Shown here: positions 1 through 8,215 of the stretch, piece after piece | Numbering within the stretch: the stretch's first letter is position 1 | How the letters are laid out: every line of letters starts with the position of its first letter | NCBI RefSeq assembly: GCF_030323025.1 | Contig: NZ_CP097329.1 | Coordinates: 1,209,001-1,273,000 of the forward strand | Origin: Pseudanabaena mucicola str. Chao 1806 | Lineage (GTDB): Bacteria > Cyanobacteriota > Cyanobacteriia > Pseudanabaenales > Pseudanabaenaceae | Length of the DNA: 64,000 bases | Direction of reading: 5' to 3' | Translations under genes and position numbers: made by a program | The notes under the pieces: model-generated | The model's input: the letters and a program-made list of their open reading frames with translations, nothing else | Databases searched by the model: none | What the model was told of the DNA's origin: nothing

Positions 1-128
1 TTTAGAGAATCTTGAGGGTAAGGATTTGAGATTAATTCGGTAATTTTGGTTGCAACTTGTTTGGCGTGCTTTTCTGAAAGCTTTTTTAAGCGTTTAGCAG
101 CTTGTCGAGACAGGTTAACTTTAAGCAT
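1..128 (-). CDS. RelE/ParE-type toxin, N-terminal fragment (runs off window)
   Basis: Only the first 42 codons lie in the window. The peptide starts MLKVNLSRQAAKRLKKLSEK and is rich in Lys/Arg, as is usual for the first helices of the RelE/ParE fold, which acts as an mRNA interferase or gyrase poison. The start codon ATG overlaps the antitoxin stop codon by 8 nt (ATGCTTAA), the tight coupling expected of a type II toxin-antitoxin pair. The family call rests mainly on this context and on the short N-terminal pattern. The toxic subtype cannot be decided without the C-terminus. Confidence 0.6.
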   Translation of the reverse strand, partial: MLKVNLSRQAAKRLKKLSEKHAKQVATKITELISNPYPQDSL

Positions 129-369
129 TTAGAATCTCTGACAATAAAGCCTCGCTTTCTGTAATGCCGATGAAACCTTCTTGTTTGGCTTGATCTGCTT
201 TTAGAGCCAAAAATTGATTTTCTAAATCCAAAAATCTTTCAAATTCTTCAACCGACATCATAATGGCGACAATACGCCCTTTTTTGGCTATTTGCACTGG
301 TTCTCTACGAGCTAAGTCTAATAGTTCGCCAAAGCGGTTTTTAGCTTCTGATGCACCTAATGTTTTCAT
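121..369 (-). CDS. Phd/YefM-family antitoxin
   Basis: An 82-residue protein starting MKTLGASEAKNRFGELLD, the typical Phd/YefM DNA-binding N-terminus, followed by a segment like 'PVQIAKKGRIVAIMMSVEEF' that is the family's conserved core. The acidic C-terminal part would wrap the partner toxin. I chose the ATG at 369; an upstream GTG at 387 is in frame but lacks family similarity. The next gene, which overlaps its stop codon, is a RelE/ParE-like toxin. Antitoxins of this type usually repress their own operon. Family confidence is high; the toxin-neutralising role is inferred from family and context. Confidence 0.85.
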   Translation of the reverse strand: MKTLGASEAKNRFGELLDLARREPVQIAKKGRIVAIMMSVEEFERFLDLENQFLALKADQAKQEGFIGITESEALLSEILNA

Positions 370-430
370 GGTAATAGTTCCTAGCACTGCTGTTAGCTAT
401 TATAATCATTTTGGCTATTTTAGCTATTAT

Positions 431-575
431 CGCCCCTCTAGAAAATCAACCAAACAGCGATCGCCTATCCATCCCATAGCCAGCGATCGCCCCTCAAAAA
501 ATCAATCAAACAGCGATCGCTTCTCAAAAAAATCAACTAAACAGCGATCGCCTCAATCACAATCTATCAAACAAG
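431..575. repeat. HIP1-centred repeat block 1
   Basis: Four GCGATCGC octamers lie in a run with alternating spacers of the type 'CTATCCATCCCATA' and 'CCCCTCAAAAAATCAA'. HIP1 is the highly iterated palindrome of cyanobacteria, but here it sits in longer conserved flanks (AAACAGCGATCGCC). The block separates the antitoxin gene from the Uma2 gene. Open frames across it only encode the repeat (QRSPIHP-like peptides) and are not genes. Confidence 0.85.
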
Positions 576-585
576 AAAAAATAAA

Positions 586-1062
586 TTATCGTTTAATTTG
601 CTTCGGAAAATCAGGGACTAGCAATGATTGCTCTAGTTCCCCTTGCTCATTATAAAATCTTATTCTACCTTGTTCATTACACAACCACACTTCAAGAGCT
701 TGAGCTTCAAAATACAACTTCTTCTTAAATTCCATTTCACCCAAAGTGTTGCCGATAGATTTAACTTCTATACAAATTTCTGGGGCAATAGAGGCTGACA
801 CTTCATCTTGGATTTTGTCAAATCTTGCTTCCGAACACCAGACAACATCAGCAACCTTAACTCCATCTGTTGTGTCGATCGCACATTCTGGCATTACTTC
901 TCCATTGTTTAATAAAGATTCCAATAGACGTTGGATTCTCCCTTGATGAAAAGAATGTTTGATTTTGACTGGACTCATGACGATTTGCCCCCACTTATTT
1001 AGCTCAATTTTGAAGGGTAAATCTTGTAGCTGTCTATTCTCACAAACTTCTTCCCATTTCAT
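586..1062 (-). CDS. Uma2 family putative endonuclease (DUF820)
   Basis: A 158-residue protein with the Uma2/DUF820 signature: 'KVADVVWCSEARF' (the Asp of a PD-(D/E)XK fold), 'APEICIEVKSIGNT' (the ExK part) and 'KLYFEAQALEVWL'. Uma2 proteins are very numerous in cyanobacteria. They have a restriction-endonuclease-like fold, but their biological role is unknown. The gene is monocistronic and bounded on both sides by HIP1 repeat blocks. Its length is slightly short of the common 185-200 residues, mainly at the N-terminus. The nuclease residues appear intact. Confidence 0.85.
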   Translation of the reverse strand: MKWEEVCENRQLQDLPFKIELNKWGQIVMSPVKIKHSFHQGRIQRLLESLLNNGEVMPECAIDTTDGVKVADVVWCSEARFDKIQDEVSASIAPEICIEVKSIGNTLGEMEFKKKLYFEAQALEVWLCNEQGRIRFYNEQGELEQSLLVPDFPKQIKR

Positions 1063-1140
1063 AATTAATTACCTAGAGCAATTAATATAATCATAACTTA
1101 TTTGTCAATATTTTAGACGACATGGCGATAGCCCCAACCT

Positions 1141-1362
1141 CAAACTCATAACCAGCGATCGCCTATCCATCCCTACAAACAACGAACGCCCCTCTAAAAA
1201 ATCAGCCAAACAGCGATCGCCTATCCACCCCATAAACAGCGATCGCCACTTTACAAAAATCAAACACCGATCGCCTATCAAAAAAATCAATCAACCAGTG
1301 ATCGCCTATCCATTCCCACAACCAGCGATCGCCCCTCTAAAAATTAAAGTAAGGCGATCGCC
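1141..1362. repeat. HIP1-centred repeat block 2
   Basis: Five perfect GCGATCGC sites and two near-copies (CCGATCGCC, GTGATCGCC) occur in about 220 bp with the same two alternating spacers as block 1. It separates the Uma2 gene from the YgiT/DUF4258 pair. I see no other content in the gap. Confidence 0.85.
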
Positions 1363-1368
1363 TTATTA

Positions 1369-1611
1369 TTAAGCTGATTTTAGGTGAGTGACTGGAATTT
1401 GCTCAATTCTCTCAGGAGAGCTTTTGCCAGTTGCAACGGCATGGACAGCATGAAGAATATCGGCTGAATAGTAGCGATTACGGCAATTATCACAAACACC
1501 AATGGTTACATTTTCGAGGATGACAAATCCATCTCTATGTTTGAAAACCTGCTGTTTAATGGTTCGAGGTTGAACTGTTCCTTCACAATACTCGCATTGA
1601 TATCCATACAT
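1369..1611 (-). CDS. YgiT-type zinc-finger protein
   Basis: An 80-residue protein with two CxxC knuckles: 'YQCEYCEGTVQ' near residues 4-10 and 'VCDNCRNRYY' near residue 40. This is the zinc-binding pattern of YgiT/MqsA-type antitoxin N-termini. 'GFVILENVTIGVCDNC' is a common form in stand-alone cyanobacterial homologues. I chose the ATG at 1611, just 4 nt after the upstream DUF4258 stop codon; an in-frame start at 1641 would overlap that gene. Together with DUF4258 it forms a recurrent two-gene toxin-antitoxin-like module. There is no MqsA-like C-terminal HTH, so DNA binding is not evident. Confidence 0.8.
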   Translation of the reverse strand: MYGYQCEYCEGTVQPRTIKQQVFKHRDGFVILENVTIGVCDNCRNRYYSADILHAVHAVATGKSSPERIEQIPVTHLKSA

Positions 1612-1615
1612 AAGA

Positions 1616-1951
1616 TTAGACCTCAAGTTCAGTAATTTCATAAACTGTGATGATTAGATAGCGTCCGTTGCTAAGAAAACGTCCAACCACGCCAACTGGC
1701 GTTTGTTGATCTAGTGCAGTTCCAGCTACGACATATTTTGTGCCTCTCGGATCATCTTTTTCTACTCGAATAATACGACCACTCAAAACTGCTTCCTCAA
1801 TGTCTAAAATAGTTAGCAGATCTTCTGCCATTTCTTCCATTGCATGGGCGGTCATATCATACTGACGGAGACGAATCTTTTCTCTGATGCAGTAAATGTC
1901 GTTTGGTGGCACTTGTTTAGTTGCGATCGCTACTCTAGTTAATAATAGCAA
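1616..1951 (-). CDS. DUF4258 domain protein, likely toxin partner of YgiT-like gene
   Basis: The core 'REKIRLRQYDMTAHAMEEM' and 'GTKYVVAGTALDQQTPVGVV' followed by 'YLIITVYEI' match DUF4258, a RelE-superfamily-like domain usually encoded beside YgiT-type zinc fingers. The start is uncertain. The longest frame begins with TTG at 1951 inside a HIP1 octamer, and a GTG near 1913 is possible, with no ATG before the conserved core. The HIP1 array may have replaced the original 5' end. The gene is transcribed first, with the YgiT-like gene 4 nt downstream. A toxin role is inferred from the family pairing only. Confidence 0.75.
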   Translation of the reverse strand: MLLLTRVAIATKQVPPNDIYCIREKIRLRQYDMTAHAMEEMAEDLLTILDIEEAVLSGRIIRVEKDDPRGTKYVVAGTALDQQTPVGVVGRFLSNGRYLIITVYEITELEV

Positions 1952-1974
1952 TTTATTCGCAATCCTTGTTTCAT

Positions 1975-2275
1975 CGCCCCTCCACCCTCAACAAACAGCG
2001 ATCGCCTATTCACCAAAAATTAAAGCAAGGTGATCGCCTATTCATTTACCATAAACAGCGATCGCCTATCCATTCCCACAAACAGCGATCGCCTCTCAAA
2101 AATCAACCAAACAGCGATCGCCTATCCATTTCCATAACCAGCGATCGCCCCTCAAAAAAATCAACCAACCAGCGATCGCCTACTCATCCTCACAAACAGC
2201 GATCGCCTATCTAATCTCCAACAACCAGCGATCGCCCCTCTAAAAAATCAACCAAACAGCGATCGCCCCGTTATT
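1975..2275. repeat. HIP1-centred repeat block 3
   Basis: The largest block. About nine perfect GCGATCGC sites lie at roughly 25-35 bp spacing over 300 bp, again alternating the two spacer types. It separates the minus-strand DUF4258/YgiT module from the plus-strand RelE pair. The long forward frame here encodes only the repeat. Confidence 0.85.
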
Positions 2276-2318
2276 TCGTCTATGATAAAAATGTAGATTG
2301 AGATTTAATAAATAATTT

Positions 2319-2516
2319 ATGTTAAATTTACAGCTAGAAGAGCTAAAACCTTTACTCAAGGAAGTCTTGCACGAGTTGCTAATGCAAGAACGTAGCTGGA
2401 TTTTAGATTTATTTTATGAGGCTATGGAAGATGTGGCGATGGCAAAAGCGATCGCTGAGGGGAAAGATAGTGAGAATGTGGGAAGAGATGAAATATTTGA
2501 ATTGTTTGAGCGCTAA
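2319..2516 (+). CDS. Small antitoxin-like protein paired with RelE toxin
   Basis: A 65-residue acidic helical protein (MLNLQLEELKPLLKEVLHEL at the start) ending in a Glu/Asp-rich tail. It lies 2 nt upstream of a RelE-type gene, which is the normal antitoxin position. Similar short proteins precede RelE/ParE toxins in many cyanobacteria. I recognise no DNA-binding motif. A HIP1 octamer sits inside the coding region and encodes 'KAIAEG'. The role is inferred from context. Confidence 0.7.
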   Translation: MLNLQLEELKPLLKEVLHELLMQERSWILDLFYEAMEDVAMAKAIAEGKDSENVGRDEIFELFER

Positions 2517-2518
2517 GT

Positions 2519-2785
2519 ATGCAGGTTGAGTTTCGTAAGACTTTTAAGCAAGATTTAAAAAACCTCAAAGATAGTAAAGTTCTGAAACGTATTCAAAAAG
2601 TCGTTGAAGAAGTTGAATTAGCGAATGGCTTGTCAGATATACGCAATATCAAATTGCTTCAGGGACATGAAGATTTTTACCGAATCCGCGTGGGTGATTA
2701 TCGTATTGGATTATTTGTAGAGAGGGAAACTATAGCTTTTGTTCGAGTTTTACATCGTAAGGAAGTTTATCGTTATTTTCCTTAA
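2519..2785 (+). CDS. relE: RelE/ParE-family toxin
   Basis: An 88-residue protein with the full RelE fold signature: 'VEFRKTFKQDLKNLKD' at the N-terminus, then 'NIKLLQGHEDFYRIRVGDYRIGLFVE' split over the central strands, and the C-terminal 'VLHRKEVYRYFP'. The YRIRVGDYRI core and the basic His-Arg-Lys tail are characteristic of RelE mRNA interferases. It starts 2 nt after the stop codon of the putative antitoxin. It appears intact and full length. Target specificity cannot be read from the sequence. Confidence 0.9.
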   Translation: MQVEFRKTFKQDLKNLKDSKVLKRIQKVVEEVELANGLSDIRNIKLLQGHEDFYRIRVGDYRIGLFVERETIAFVRVLHRKEVYRYFP

Positions 2786-2817
2786 AGCTAAGTCTCTGTG
2801 ATGACCTTCAAACTTTT

Positions 2818-3062
2818 CGCCCCTCAAAAAACAAATAAAAAATCAATCAAACAGCGATCGCCTATCCAACCACTACAAACCGCGATCGCCACTCAAAAAA
2901 ATCAATCAAACAGCGATCGCCTATCCATCACATAAACAGCGATCACCCCTCAAAAAAATCAACCAACCAGCGATCGCCTACTCATCCTCACAAACAGCGA
3001 TCGCCTATCCATCCCATAAATCGCGATCGCCACCCCTAAAAAATCAATCAACCAGCGATCGC
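2818..3062. repeat. HIP1-centred repeat block 4
   Basis: Seven perfect GCGATCGC sites and one decayed copy (GCGATCACC) with the alternating spacers. The last octamer touches the stop codon of the XisI gene at 3062. It separates the convergent relE and xisI genes and leaves no room for ordinary terminators. Confidence 0.85.
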
Positions 3063-3403
3063 TATGCCACTGCAAACTCAGTTAACTTCCGAGTCTCAGG
3101 ATCATGAAAAGCCAAAACAATATCAGACTTAGGAATATCTTCCCTTAACAACTCATTAGCAATTCCCTCCTCAGTCCAATCATCCTCAATATAAATTTTT
3201 TGATTTTTAATACGGATATGCACCTGAATATTTCTATATTTTCTCTTGTCTTGCCAACCCATTAAAAACCAAAAATATTGATCGTGAACCTCATCAAAAA
3301 CTAGACAACTCTCTCTCTCTCTAATATTAGAGTTAGTAGCCCAGCTATGATATTCAGTCAAAATCTTTTTGATAACATCACGATACTTGTCTAATCTATC
3401 CAT
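3062..3403 (-). CDS. xisI: XisI family protein (fdxN-element excision controlling factor homologue)
   Basis: A 113-residue protein matching XisI: N-terminal 'DKYRDVIKKILTEYHSW', central 'YFWFLMGWQDKRKYRNIQVH', 'KIYIEDDWTEEGIANELL' and the C-terminal 'DIVLAFHDPETRKLTEFAVA'. XisI was named as a factor needed with XisH and XisF for excision of the Anabaena fdxN element. Most cyanobacterial copies sit in xisH-xisI pairs of unknown function. Here no canonical xisH is adjacent. The nearest same-strand upstream gene (4537 to 3632) is a PD-(D/E)XK protein. The start ATG at 3403 is preceded by a purine-rich AGGAGGAAATC stretch, a good ribosome binding site. Confidence 0.9.
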   Translation of the reverse strand: MDRLDKYRDVIKKILTEYHSWATNSNIRERESCLVFDEVHDQYFWFLMGWQDKRKYRNIQVHIRIKNQKIYIEDDWTEEGIANELLREDIPKSDIVLAFHDPETRKLTEFAVA

Positions 3404-3467
3404 TGTAAGATTTCCTCCTGCATTGTATTCACAACCAACAACTCACAATTTTGTCGCCCTGTCATTC

Positions 3468-3590
3468 AGCCGCGATCGTCTATTCATAGCATAAACAACG
3501 ATCGCCCCTCTAAAAAATAAATCAACCAGCGATCGCCTATCCATTCCCATAACCAGCGATCGCCACTCAAAAAATTAACCAACCAGCAAT
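3468..3590. repeat. HIP1-centred repeat block 5
   Basis: Two perfect and two degenerate HIP1 sites with the same spacers, between xisI and the PD-(D/E)XK gene. It decays towards 3,590 (CCAGCAATTAAG). This is the last block of the island. Confidence 0.8.
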
Positions 3591-3631
3591 TAAGTTGATG
3601 TTTTATGAAAAAGATAAAGATTAGCTGATTT

Positions 3632-4537
3632 CTATTGATCATGAATAATTTTCAATTCCTCAATAGAAGATATAGCGTGGATCTTAGTATTTATAAATTT
3701 ACCGCATATCTCTAAAAGTCGTGACTTAGCATCTTCACAACTAAACCCATCATCAAAGAGAAAGATGATGAGTTTATGATCAGGATAATGGATTTTATAC
3801 TTAAGAATTTGACCTACAGCATTATCCCAATCTCTCGCAGCCTTGACTTCTATCAAAAGATTTTTAGTTAGTAGATCTATTCTATCTCCGTTAGGAGTAG
3901 CAACTTCTCTCATGCCGCCAAAAATAGTTTGAAGATAGTCAGTGATTTGTCTTTCAACTTCTTCTTTACTGCCTACATATTTGAAGACAGTTTGATTACT
4001 AATATCTTTTTTAATGATATTCTTGGTCTTTTCAGTATTCTTGGAGTTAGAATTTGAGTCTTTTATAGGATTCACATGATCGAAATCAGTGAAATAATTT
4101 TTATTTGAATCGCCATTTTCTGTGATTGATATATCACGTTCTATCACATAGTGAATGGATGAGATCTGATAGATATAATCTTTTGGGAAAGAATCAACTT
4201 CCGTATCTAACCAACCTTTAACAGTACATATGATTTCTAGGCTGTGAGTGTCTTTATATTTTTGGGGGATATTAGAAATCCAACTTTCTAAATTAATTAT
4301 GTATTGCTTTCCAGTAGGTAAACCTAACTTAGGTTCTTTCTCATTCAAAATAGCCCGATCATTTATAATATTTATTTCCCCTGCCAGATTAATAAAGACT
4401 CTTTTTTTCGGCTTAGCCAACTTGCGAGATGATCGATTAGATGATTTAACCTTATGTTTGACTCTGGGAAAAGGACTAGATCGAGAATAATGACTTTTTC
4501 TGGAATAGCTACCACCTGTGAGACGTATTCTAACCAT
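3632..4537 (-). CDS. PD-(D/E)XK nuclease-like protein, otherwise unrecognised
   Basis: A 301-residue protein with a very basic N-terminus (Arg/Ser/Lys-rich over about the first 45 residues) and a middle I do not recognise. The C-terminal domain (about 195-295) reads 'EVERQITDYLQTIFGG', 'TPNGDRIDLLTKNLLIEVKA' and 'GQILKYKIHYPDHKLIIFLF'. The Asp in RIDLL, the E-x-K in IEVKA and the downstream Gln are the standard PD-(D/E)XK nuclease core. The start at 4537 has an AAAGG ribosome site. The nuclease fold is well supported; target and role are unknown. XisH belongs to the same fold class, so it could stand in for XisH beside the downstream xisI, but that is speculation. Confidence 0.65.
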   Translation of the reverse strand: MVRIRLTGGSYSRKSHYSRSSPFPRVKHKVKSSNRSSRKLAKPKKRVFINLAGEINIINDRAILNEKEPKLGLPTGKQYIINLESWISNIPQKYKDTHSLEIICTVKGWLDTEVDSFPKDYIYQISSIHYVIERDISITENGDSNKNYFTDFDHVNPIKDSNSNSKNTEKTKNIIKKDISNQTVFKYVGSKEEVERQITDYLQTIFGGMREVATPNGDRIDLLTKNLLIEVKAARDWDNAVGQILKYKIHYPDHKLIIFLFDDGFSCEDAKSRLLEICGKFINTKIHAISSIEELKIIHDQ

Positions 4538-4601
4538 ATAATTACCTTTGATAAATATCTAAAGTAAGTTATCAAATCAAAACTATAGCTGCTGTTTTTT
4601 G

Positions 4602-4709
4602 TTAGGAAATAATACTCCTTACAAACATCTCGTTGTCTTGACCCCAACTTGAAACTTTTCTAAGTCTTTTTTCTGTTTGTTGCTGAGCAGATAGACGAAA
4701 GACAGTCAT
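4602..4709 (-). CDS. Possible 35-residue small protein
   Basis: A short frame starting MTVFRLSAQQQTEKRLRKVS, preceded by AAGGA at a sensible distance (8-9 nt) from the ATG. It lies 64 nt upstream of, and on the same strand as, the PD-(D/E)XK gene, so the two could be co-transcribed. No family is recognised. It could be a leader or a remnant. The only support is the ribosome site and the uninterrupted frame. Confidence 0.3.
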   Translation of the reverse strand: MTVFRLSAQQQTEKRLRKVSSWGQDNEMFVRSIIS

Positions 4710-4798
4710 ATTATTTATCCTTAATCAGAAAAATCAAAAATAATGTTAGGGCAAATCATTTTACAGACTCACCCTAATATTATACGCAAAGCAACTAA

Positions 4799-7399
4799 CT
4801 ACTTCGCGCCCACAGGTATACCCAAAATGTCCTCAATACGTGGCATATCCTCTAATGCAATCACCCGACCTTGATCTTCAAAATTGGCGATCTGATCGAA
4901 GTTGAGATAGCGATAGAGATCACTGGCAAACGGATCAATCTTTTTAGTGACGATCGCCTTGTACTCATCAACCGTAGGAATCCGTCCTAGTAAGGCGCAG
5001 ACCGCCGCTAGTTCGGCGGAACCGAGATAGACTTGAGCATCCTTGCCCATGCGGTTATTGAAGTTGCGGGTGGAAGTAGAGAAGACCGTTGCTCCATCGG
5101 CAACACGGGCTTGATTTCCCATGCAGAGAGAACAACCAGGGACTTCCGTTCTGGCTCCAGCCACACCGAAAGTACTATAAATTCCTTCTTCTTTGAGTTG
5201 GAACTCATCCATGCGGGTGGGTGGTGCGACCCAGAGACGGGCCTTGACGGCGGCTTCCTTTTCGAGAACCTTGGCGGCGGCGCGGTAATGTCCGATGTTG
5301 GTCATGCAGGAACCGATAAACACCTCATCCACGCGATCGCCTGCCACTTCTGAGAGCAGCTTCACATTGTCAGGATCGTTAGGTGCAGCCACAATTGGCT
5401 CCTTGATTTCATTGAGATCAATCTCGATGATTTCTGCATATTCGGCATCAGGATCGGCTTCCATTAATACAGGATTGGCGAGCCATTCTTCCATTTTGGC
5501 GATACGGCGCAAGAGGGTCTTAGCATCGCTATAGCCGCGAGCGATCATGTTCTTCATCAGCGCCACATTTGATCGCAAGTATTCGGCAACGGTTTCTGTG
5601 CTGAGTTTGATCGTGCTACCAGAACAGGAACGTTCGGCAGTGGCATCGGTAAGTTCAAAGGCTTGTTCCACTTTCAAATCGGGCAAACCTTCGATTTCCA
5701 TAATCCGACCTGCGAAGACATTCTTTTTGTTCTTCTTCTCAACGGTGAGCAAGCCGCGTTGAATGGCAACGTAGGGAATCGCATTGACGATATCGCGCAA
5801 AGTTACCCCCGGTTGCAATTCGCCTTTGAAGCGAACTAGTACCGATTCAGGCATATCCAGAGGCATGATACCAAGGGCAGCAGCAAAGGCAACCAGTCCT
5901 GAACCTGCGGGGAAGGAAATGCCCAAGGGGAAACGGGTATGGGAATCGCCACCAGTACCAACGGTATCGGGCAGGAGCATTCTATTTAACCAAGAATGGA
6001 TAATGCCATCGTTGGGGCGGAGAGCTACACCGCCACGATTGGAGAAGAAGTCAGGAAGTTCTTTATGGGTTTTGATGTCGGTGGGTTTGGGATAGGCGGC
6101 GGTATGGCAGAAGCTCTGCATTACCAAGTCAGCGCTAAATCCTAAGCAAGCAAGTTCTTGCAACTCATCGCGAGTCATAGGACCTGTGGTATCTTGAGAG
6201 CCAACGGTGGTCATCAAGGGTTCGCAGGAAGTGTAGGGACGCACACCAGCCACACCGCAAGCTTTGCCCACCATCTTTTGCGCGAGGGTGTAGCCTTTGC
6301 CTGTGTCGGTGGGAGTGGCAGGAAGGATGAACACATTGCTGGCAGGGAGTCCCAAGGCTTGACGGGTTCTGGCGGTTAAACTGCGACCAATCAAGAGAGG
6401 AATTCTGCCGCCTGCGCGAACTTCGTCGGCGATCGTGTCGGGGGTGAGGCTGAAGGTGGAGAGGGTTTCCCCTGCGGCGTTGGTGATTTTACCTTCGCGA
6501 GTGTGAATTGTAATCACATCGCCAGTTTCCAATTTGGTGACATCACACTGAATTGGTAAGGCTCCTGCGTCTTCAGCAGTGTTAAAGAAGATCGGCGCGA
6601 TCGTACTTCCTAAAATCACACCGCCCGATCGCTTGTTGGGAATGAAGGGAATGTCGTTGCCAATGTGCCACAGCACTGAGTTAATTGCGGATTTACGAGA
6701 AGAACCTGTTCCCACGACATCACCGACAAAGGCGACGGGATGACCCTTTTGCTTGAGTTCGGCAATGGTTTGCAGACCATCGGGAATGCGTGACTCCAGC
6801 ATACAGAGAGCATGGAGAGGAATGTCGGGACGGGAGAAGGCTTGAGAAGCGGGTGAGAAGTCATCGGTATTGATTTCACCTGTGACTTTAAATACGGTCA
6901 CAGTCACAGTTTCTGGCAAAGCAGGGCGACTGGTAAACCATTCGGCAGCAGCCCATGAATCGATGACGGCTTTAGCTCTGGCGTTAGTTTGCGATAATTC
7001 TAAAACTTGGTTAAAGGCATCAAATACGAGCAGGGTCTTTTTGAGGGCCGTTGCCGCCAAGTCCCCTAAATCATCATTGCTTAACAAATCAATCAAGGTC
7101 TGCACGTTATAGCCACCGACCATCGTGCCGAGCAGTTCCACCGCATAGGCAGGGGATACTAGAGGGGATGTGCTTTCACCCTTAGCGATCGCCGTTAGCC
7201 ATCCTGCTTTTACATAGGCAGCTTGATCGACTCCAGGGGGAACGCGATCGCGTAGTAACGCTAGTAAAAATTCCTCTTCGCCTGCGGGGGGATTTTGCAA
7301 TAGCTCACAGAGGGCTGAGGCTTGCTGAGCATTGAGGGGGAGAGGGGGAATTCCTTGGGCTGCGCGATCGGCAACATGGTCACGGTAGTCTGATAACAT
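4799..7399 (-). CDS. acnB: Aconitate hydratase B (2-methylisocitrate dehydratase)
   Basis: An 866-residue protein, the expected size of AcnB. It interconverts citrate and isocitrate in the (incomplete or bypassed) cyanobacterial TCA cycle and feeds 2-oxoglutarate for nitrogen assimilation. AcnB has its swivel domain before the core, and the sequence shows the HEAT-like N-terminus (1-150), then '[19 protein letters not shown]' of the swivel domain, then the [4Fe-4S] core. The iron-sulfur cysteines are visible as 'IGSCMTN' and, 57 residues later, '[13 protein letters not shown]'. 'CSGSTIKLS' and '[13 protein letters not shown]' are further active-site motifs. It is monocistronic with no frame problems. 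Confidence 0.97.
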   Translation of the reverse strand: MLSDYRDHVADRAAQGIPPLPLNAQQASALCELLQNPPAGEEEFLLALLRDRVPPGVDQAAYVKAGWLTAIAKGESTSPLVSPAYAVELLGTMVGGYNVQTLIDLLSNDDLGDLAATALKKTLLVFDAFNQVLELSQTNARAKAVIDSWAAAEWFTSRPALPETVTVTVFKVTGEINTDDFSPASQAFSRPDIPLHALCMLESRIPDGLQTIAELKQKGHPVAFVGDVVGTGSSRKSAINSVLWHIGNDIPFIPNKRSGGVILGSTIAPIFFNTAEDAGALPIQCDVTKLETGDVITIHTREGKITNAAGETLSTFSLTPDTIADEVRAGGRIPLLIGRSLTARTRQALGLPASNVFILPATPTDTGKGYTLAQKMVGKACGVAGVRPYTSCEPLMTTVGSQDTTGPMTRDELQELACLGFSADLVMQSFCHTAAYPKPTDIKTHKELPDFFSNRGGVALRPNDGIIHSWLNRMLLPDTVGTGGDSHTRFPLGISFPAGSGLVAFAAALGIMPLDMPESVLVRFKGELQPGVTLRDIVNAIPYVAIQRGLLTVEKKNKKNVFAGRIMEIEGLPDLKVEQAFELTDATAERSCSGSTIKLSTETVAEYLRSNVALMKNMIARGYSDAKTLLRRIAKMEEWLANPVLMEADPDAEYAEIIEIDLNEIKEPIVAAPNDPDNVKLLSEVAGDRVDEVFIGSCMTNIGHYRAAAKVLEKEAAVKARLWVAPPTRMDEFQLKEEGIYSTFGVAGARTEVPGCSLCMGNQARVADGATVFSTSTRNFNNRMGKDAQVYLGSAELAAVCALLGRIPTVDEYKAIVTKKIDPFASDLYRYLNFDQIANFEDQGRVIALEDMPRIEDILGIPVGAK

Positions 7400-7557
7400 A
7401 CGGTGTTATTTTTAATTCTTGAGTTGAGGTGGAATAGGCTGTGAGATTATGTCTCCAATGGGGGAACATTCTTACAACCTAATCTAGGATTGTTACATTA
7501 TCGATCCTATTAAACTTTGGTACGTAAATTATGTTGGCTAGGATGCGATTTACTCAT

Positions 7558-8196
7558 TTAAGGATGAACCTGTCCTAAAATTGCACCGAGGCGATCATAG
7601 TCATCTTTGAGTAAAATGCTGAGTTTACGTCCTGCTTGGACTAGCCAATTGCGATCGCATTTACGCACCTGATAGACATTGCGTAGGACTGCGGCAATTA
7701 GCTCATCGACAGGAGCATTAGTCATTTGGACTAAAGTTCTCAAAAAATTTAACTCTTCCGTGAAGTTCTCAATTTCATCTTCTTCGCAAGCATAAACAGC
7801 TTGATGGATTTGAGGCGGTTGTGAGGGAAGATGCTGATAGATATTACCAACGGCTCTAAAACCGAGCAGTACGACTTTGATTTCCGAACGGAGCATCGCG
7901 AAAATTTGGGGTTGCTGTTCGCGTAACTCTTGGAGGCTCAGACCTAAAGCCACTGCTCGATGCACAGAATCAATCGGTGCAGTGGTTGCATGATAAACCA
8001 CACCATAGGCAACGATATCGCTGGTTTCGTCCTGTTGTTGCGATTTCACCCAACTACCAAAGGCGGGCATCACAGGAAAATCCAAATTATCTGGCTCAAG
8101 GCACTGCGCGAGAAATTCTGTGGTGGAAGTTGCCACAACCTCAGCAAGATGTTTAGGATGGCGATCGCGACTAGATTGCGGCAAAGGTAAAAGCAT
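7558..8196 (-). CDS. Conserved cyanobacterial protein, HAS-barrel-like
   Basis: A 212-residue soluble protein starting MLLPLPQSSRDRHPKHLAEV. The first 100 residues ('FGSWVKSQQQ', 'IVAYGVVYHATTAPIDSVHR', 'ALGLSLQELREQQPQIF') match a conserved cyanobacterial family that I recall as annotated HAS-barrel, a small beta-barrel also found in HerA-type ATPases. The C-terminal half is helical. I chose the ATG at 8196, which has GAGGG six bases upstream; a TTG at 8208 is the alternative. It lies 19 nt after the YbjN-like gene and is probably co-transcribed. No function is known. Confidence 0.6.
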   Translation of the reverse strand: MLLPLPQSSRDRHPKHLAEVVATSTTEFLAQCLEPDNLDFPVMPAFGSWVKSQQQDETSDIVAYGVVYHATTAPIDSVHRAVALGLSLQELREQQPQIFAMLRSEIKVVLLGFRAVGNIYQHLPSQPPQIHQAVYACEEDEIENFTEELNFLRTLVQMTNAPVDELIAAVLRNVYQVRKCDRNWLVQAGRKLSILLKDDYDRLGAILGQVHP

Positions 8197-8215
8197 GAAG
8201 TCCCTCAAATATCAG

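Noticed and set aside
1966-2214. 82-residue forward frame across HIP1 block 3
   Set aside because: It encodes only the repeat (QRSPIH units) with no ribosome site; a translation artefact of the HIP1 array. The same holds for the frames at 263-655 and 1105-1290.
431-3595. HIP1 blocks as a CRISPR array
   Set aside because: The spacers are themselves repeated, the repeat is a palindromic octamer with short flanks, and spacing is irregular. No cas genes are present.
4372-4647. 91-residue minus-strand frame overlapping the PD-(D/E)XK gene
   Set aside because: It overlaps a better-supported gene in another frame and has no recognisable motif or ribosome site.
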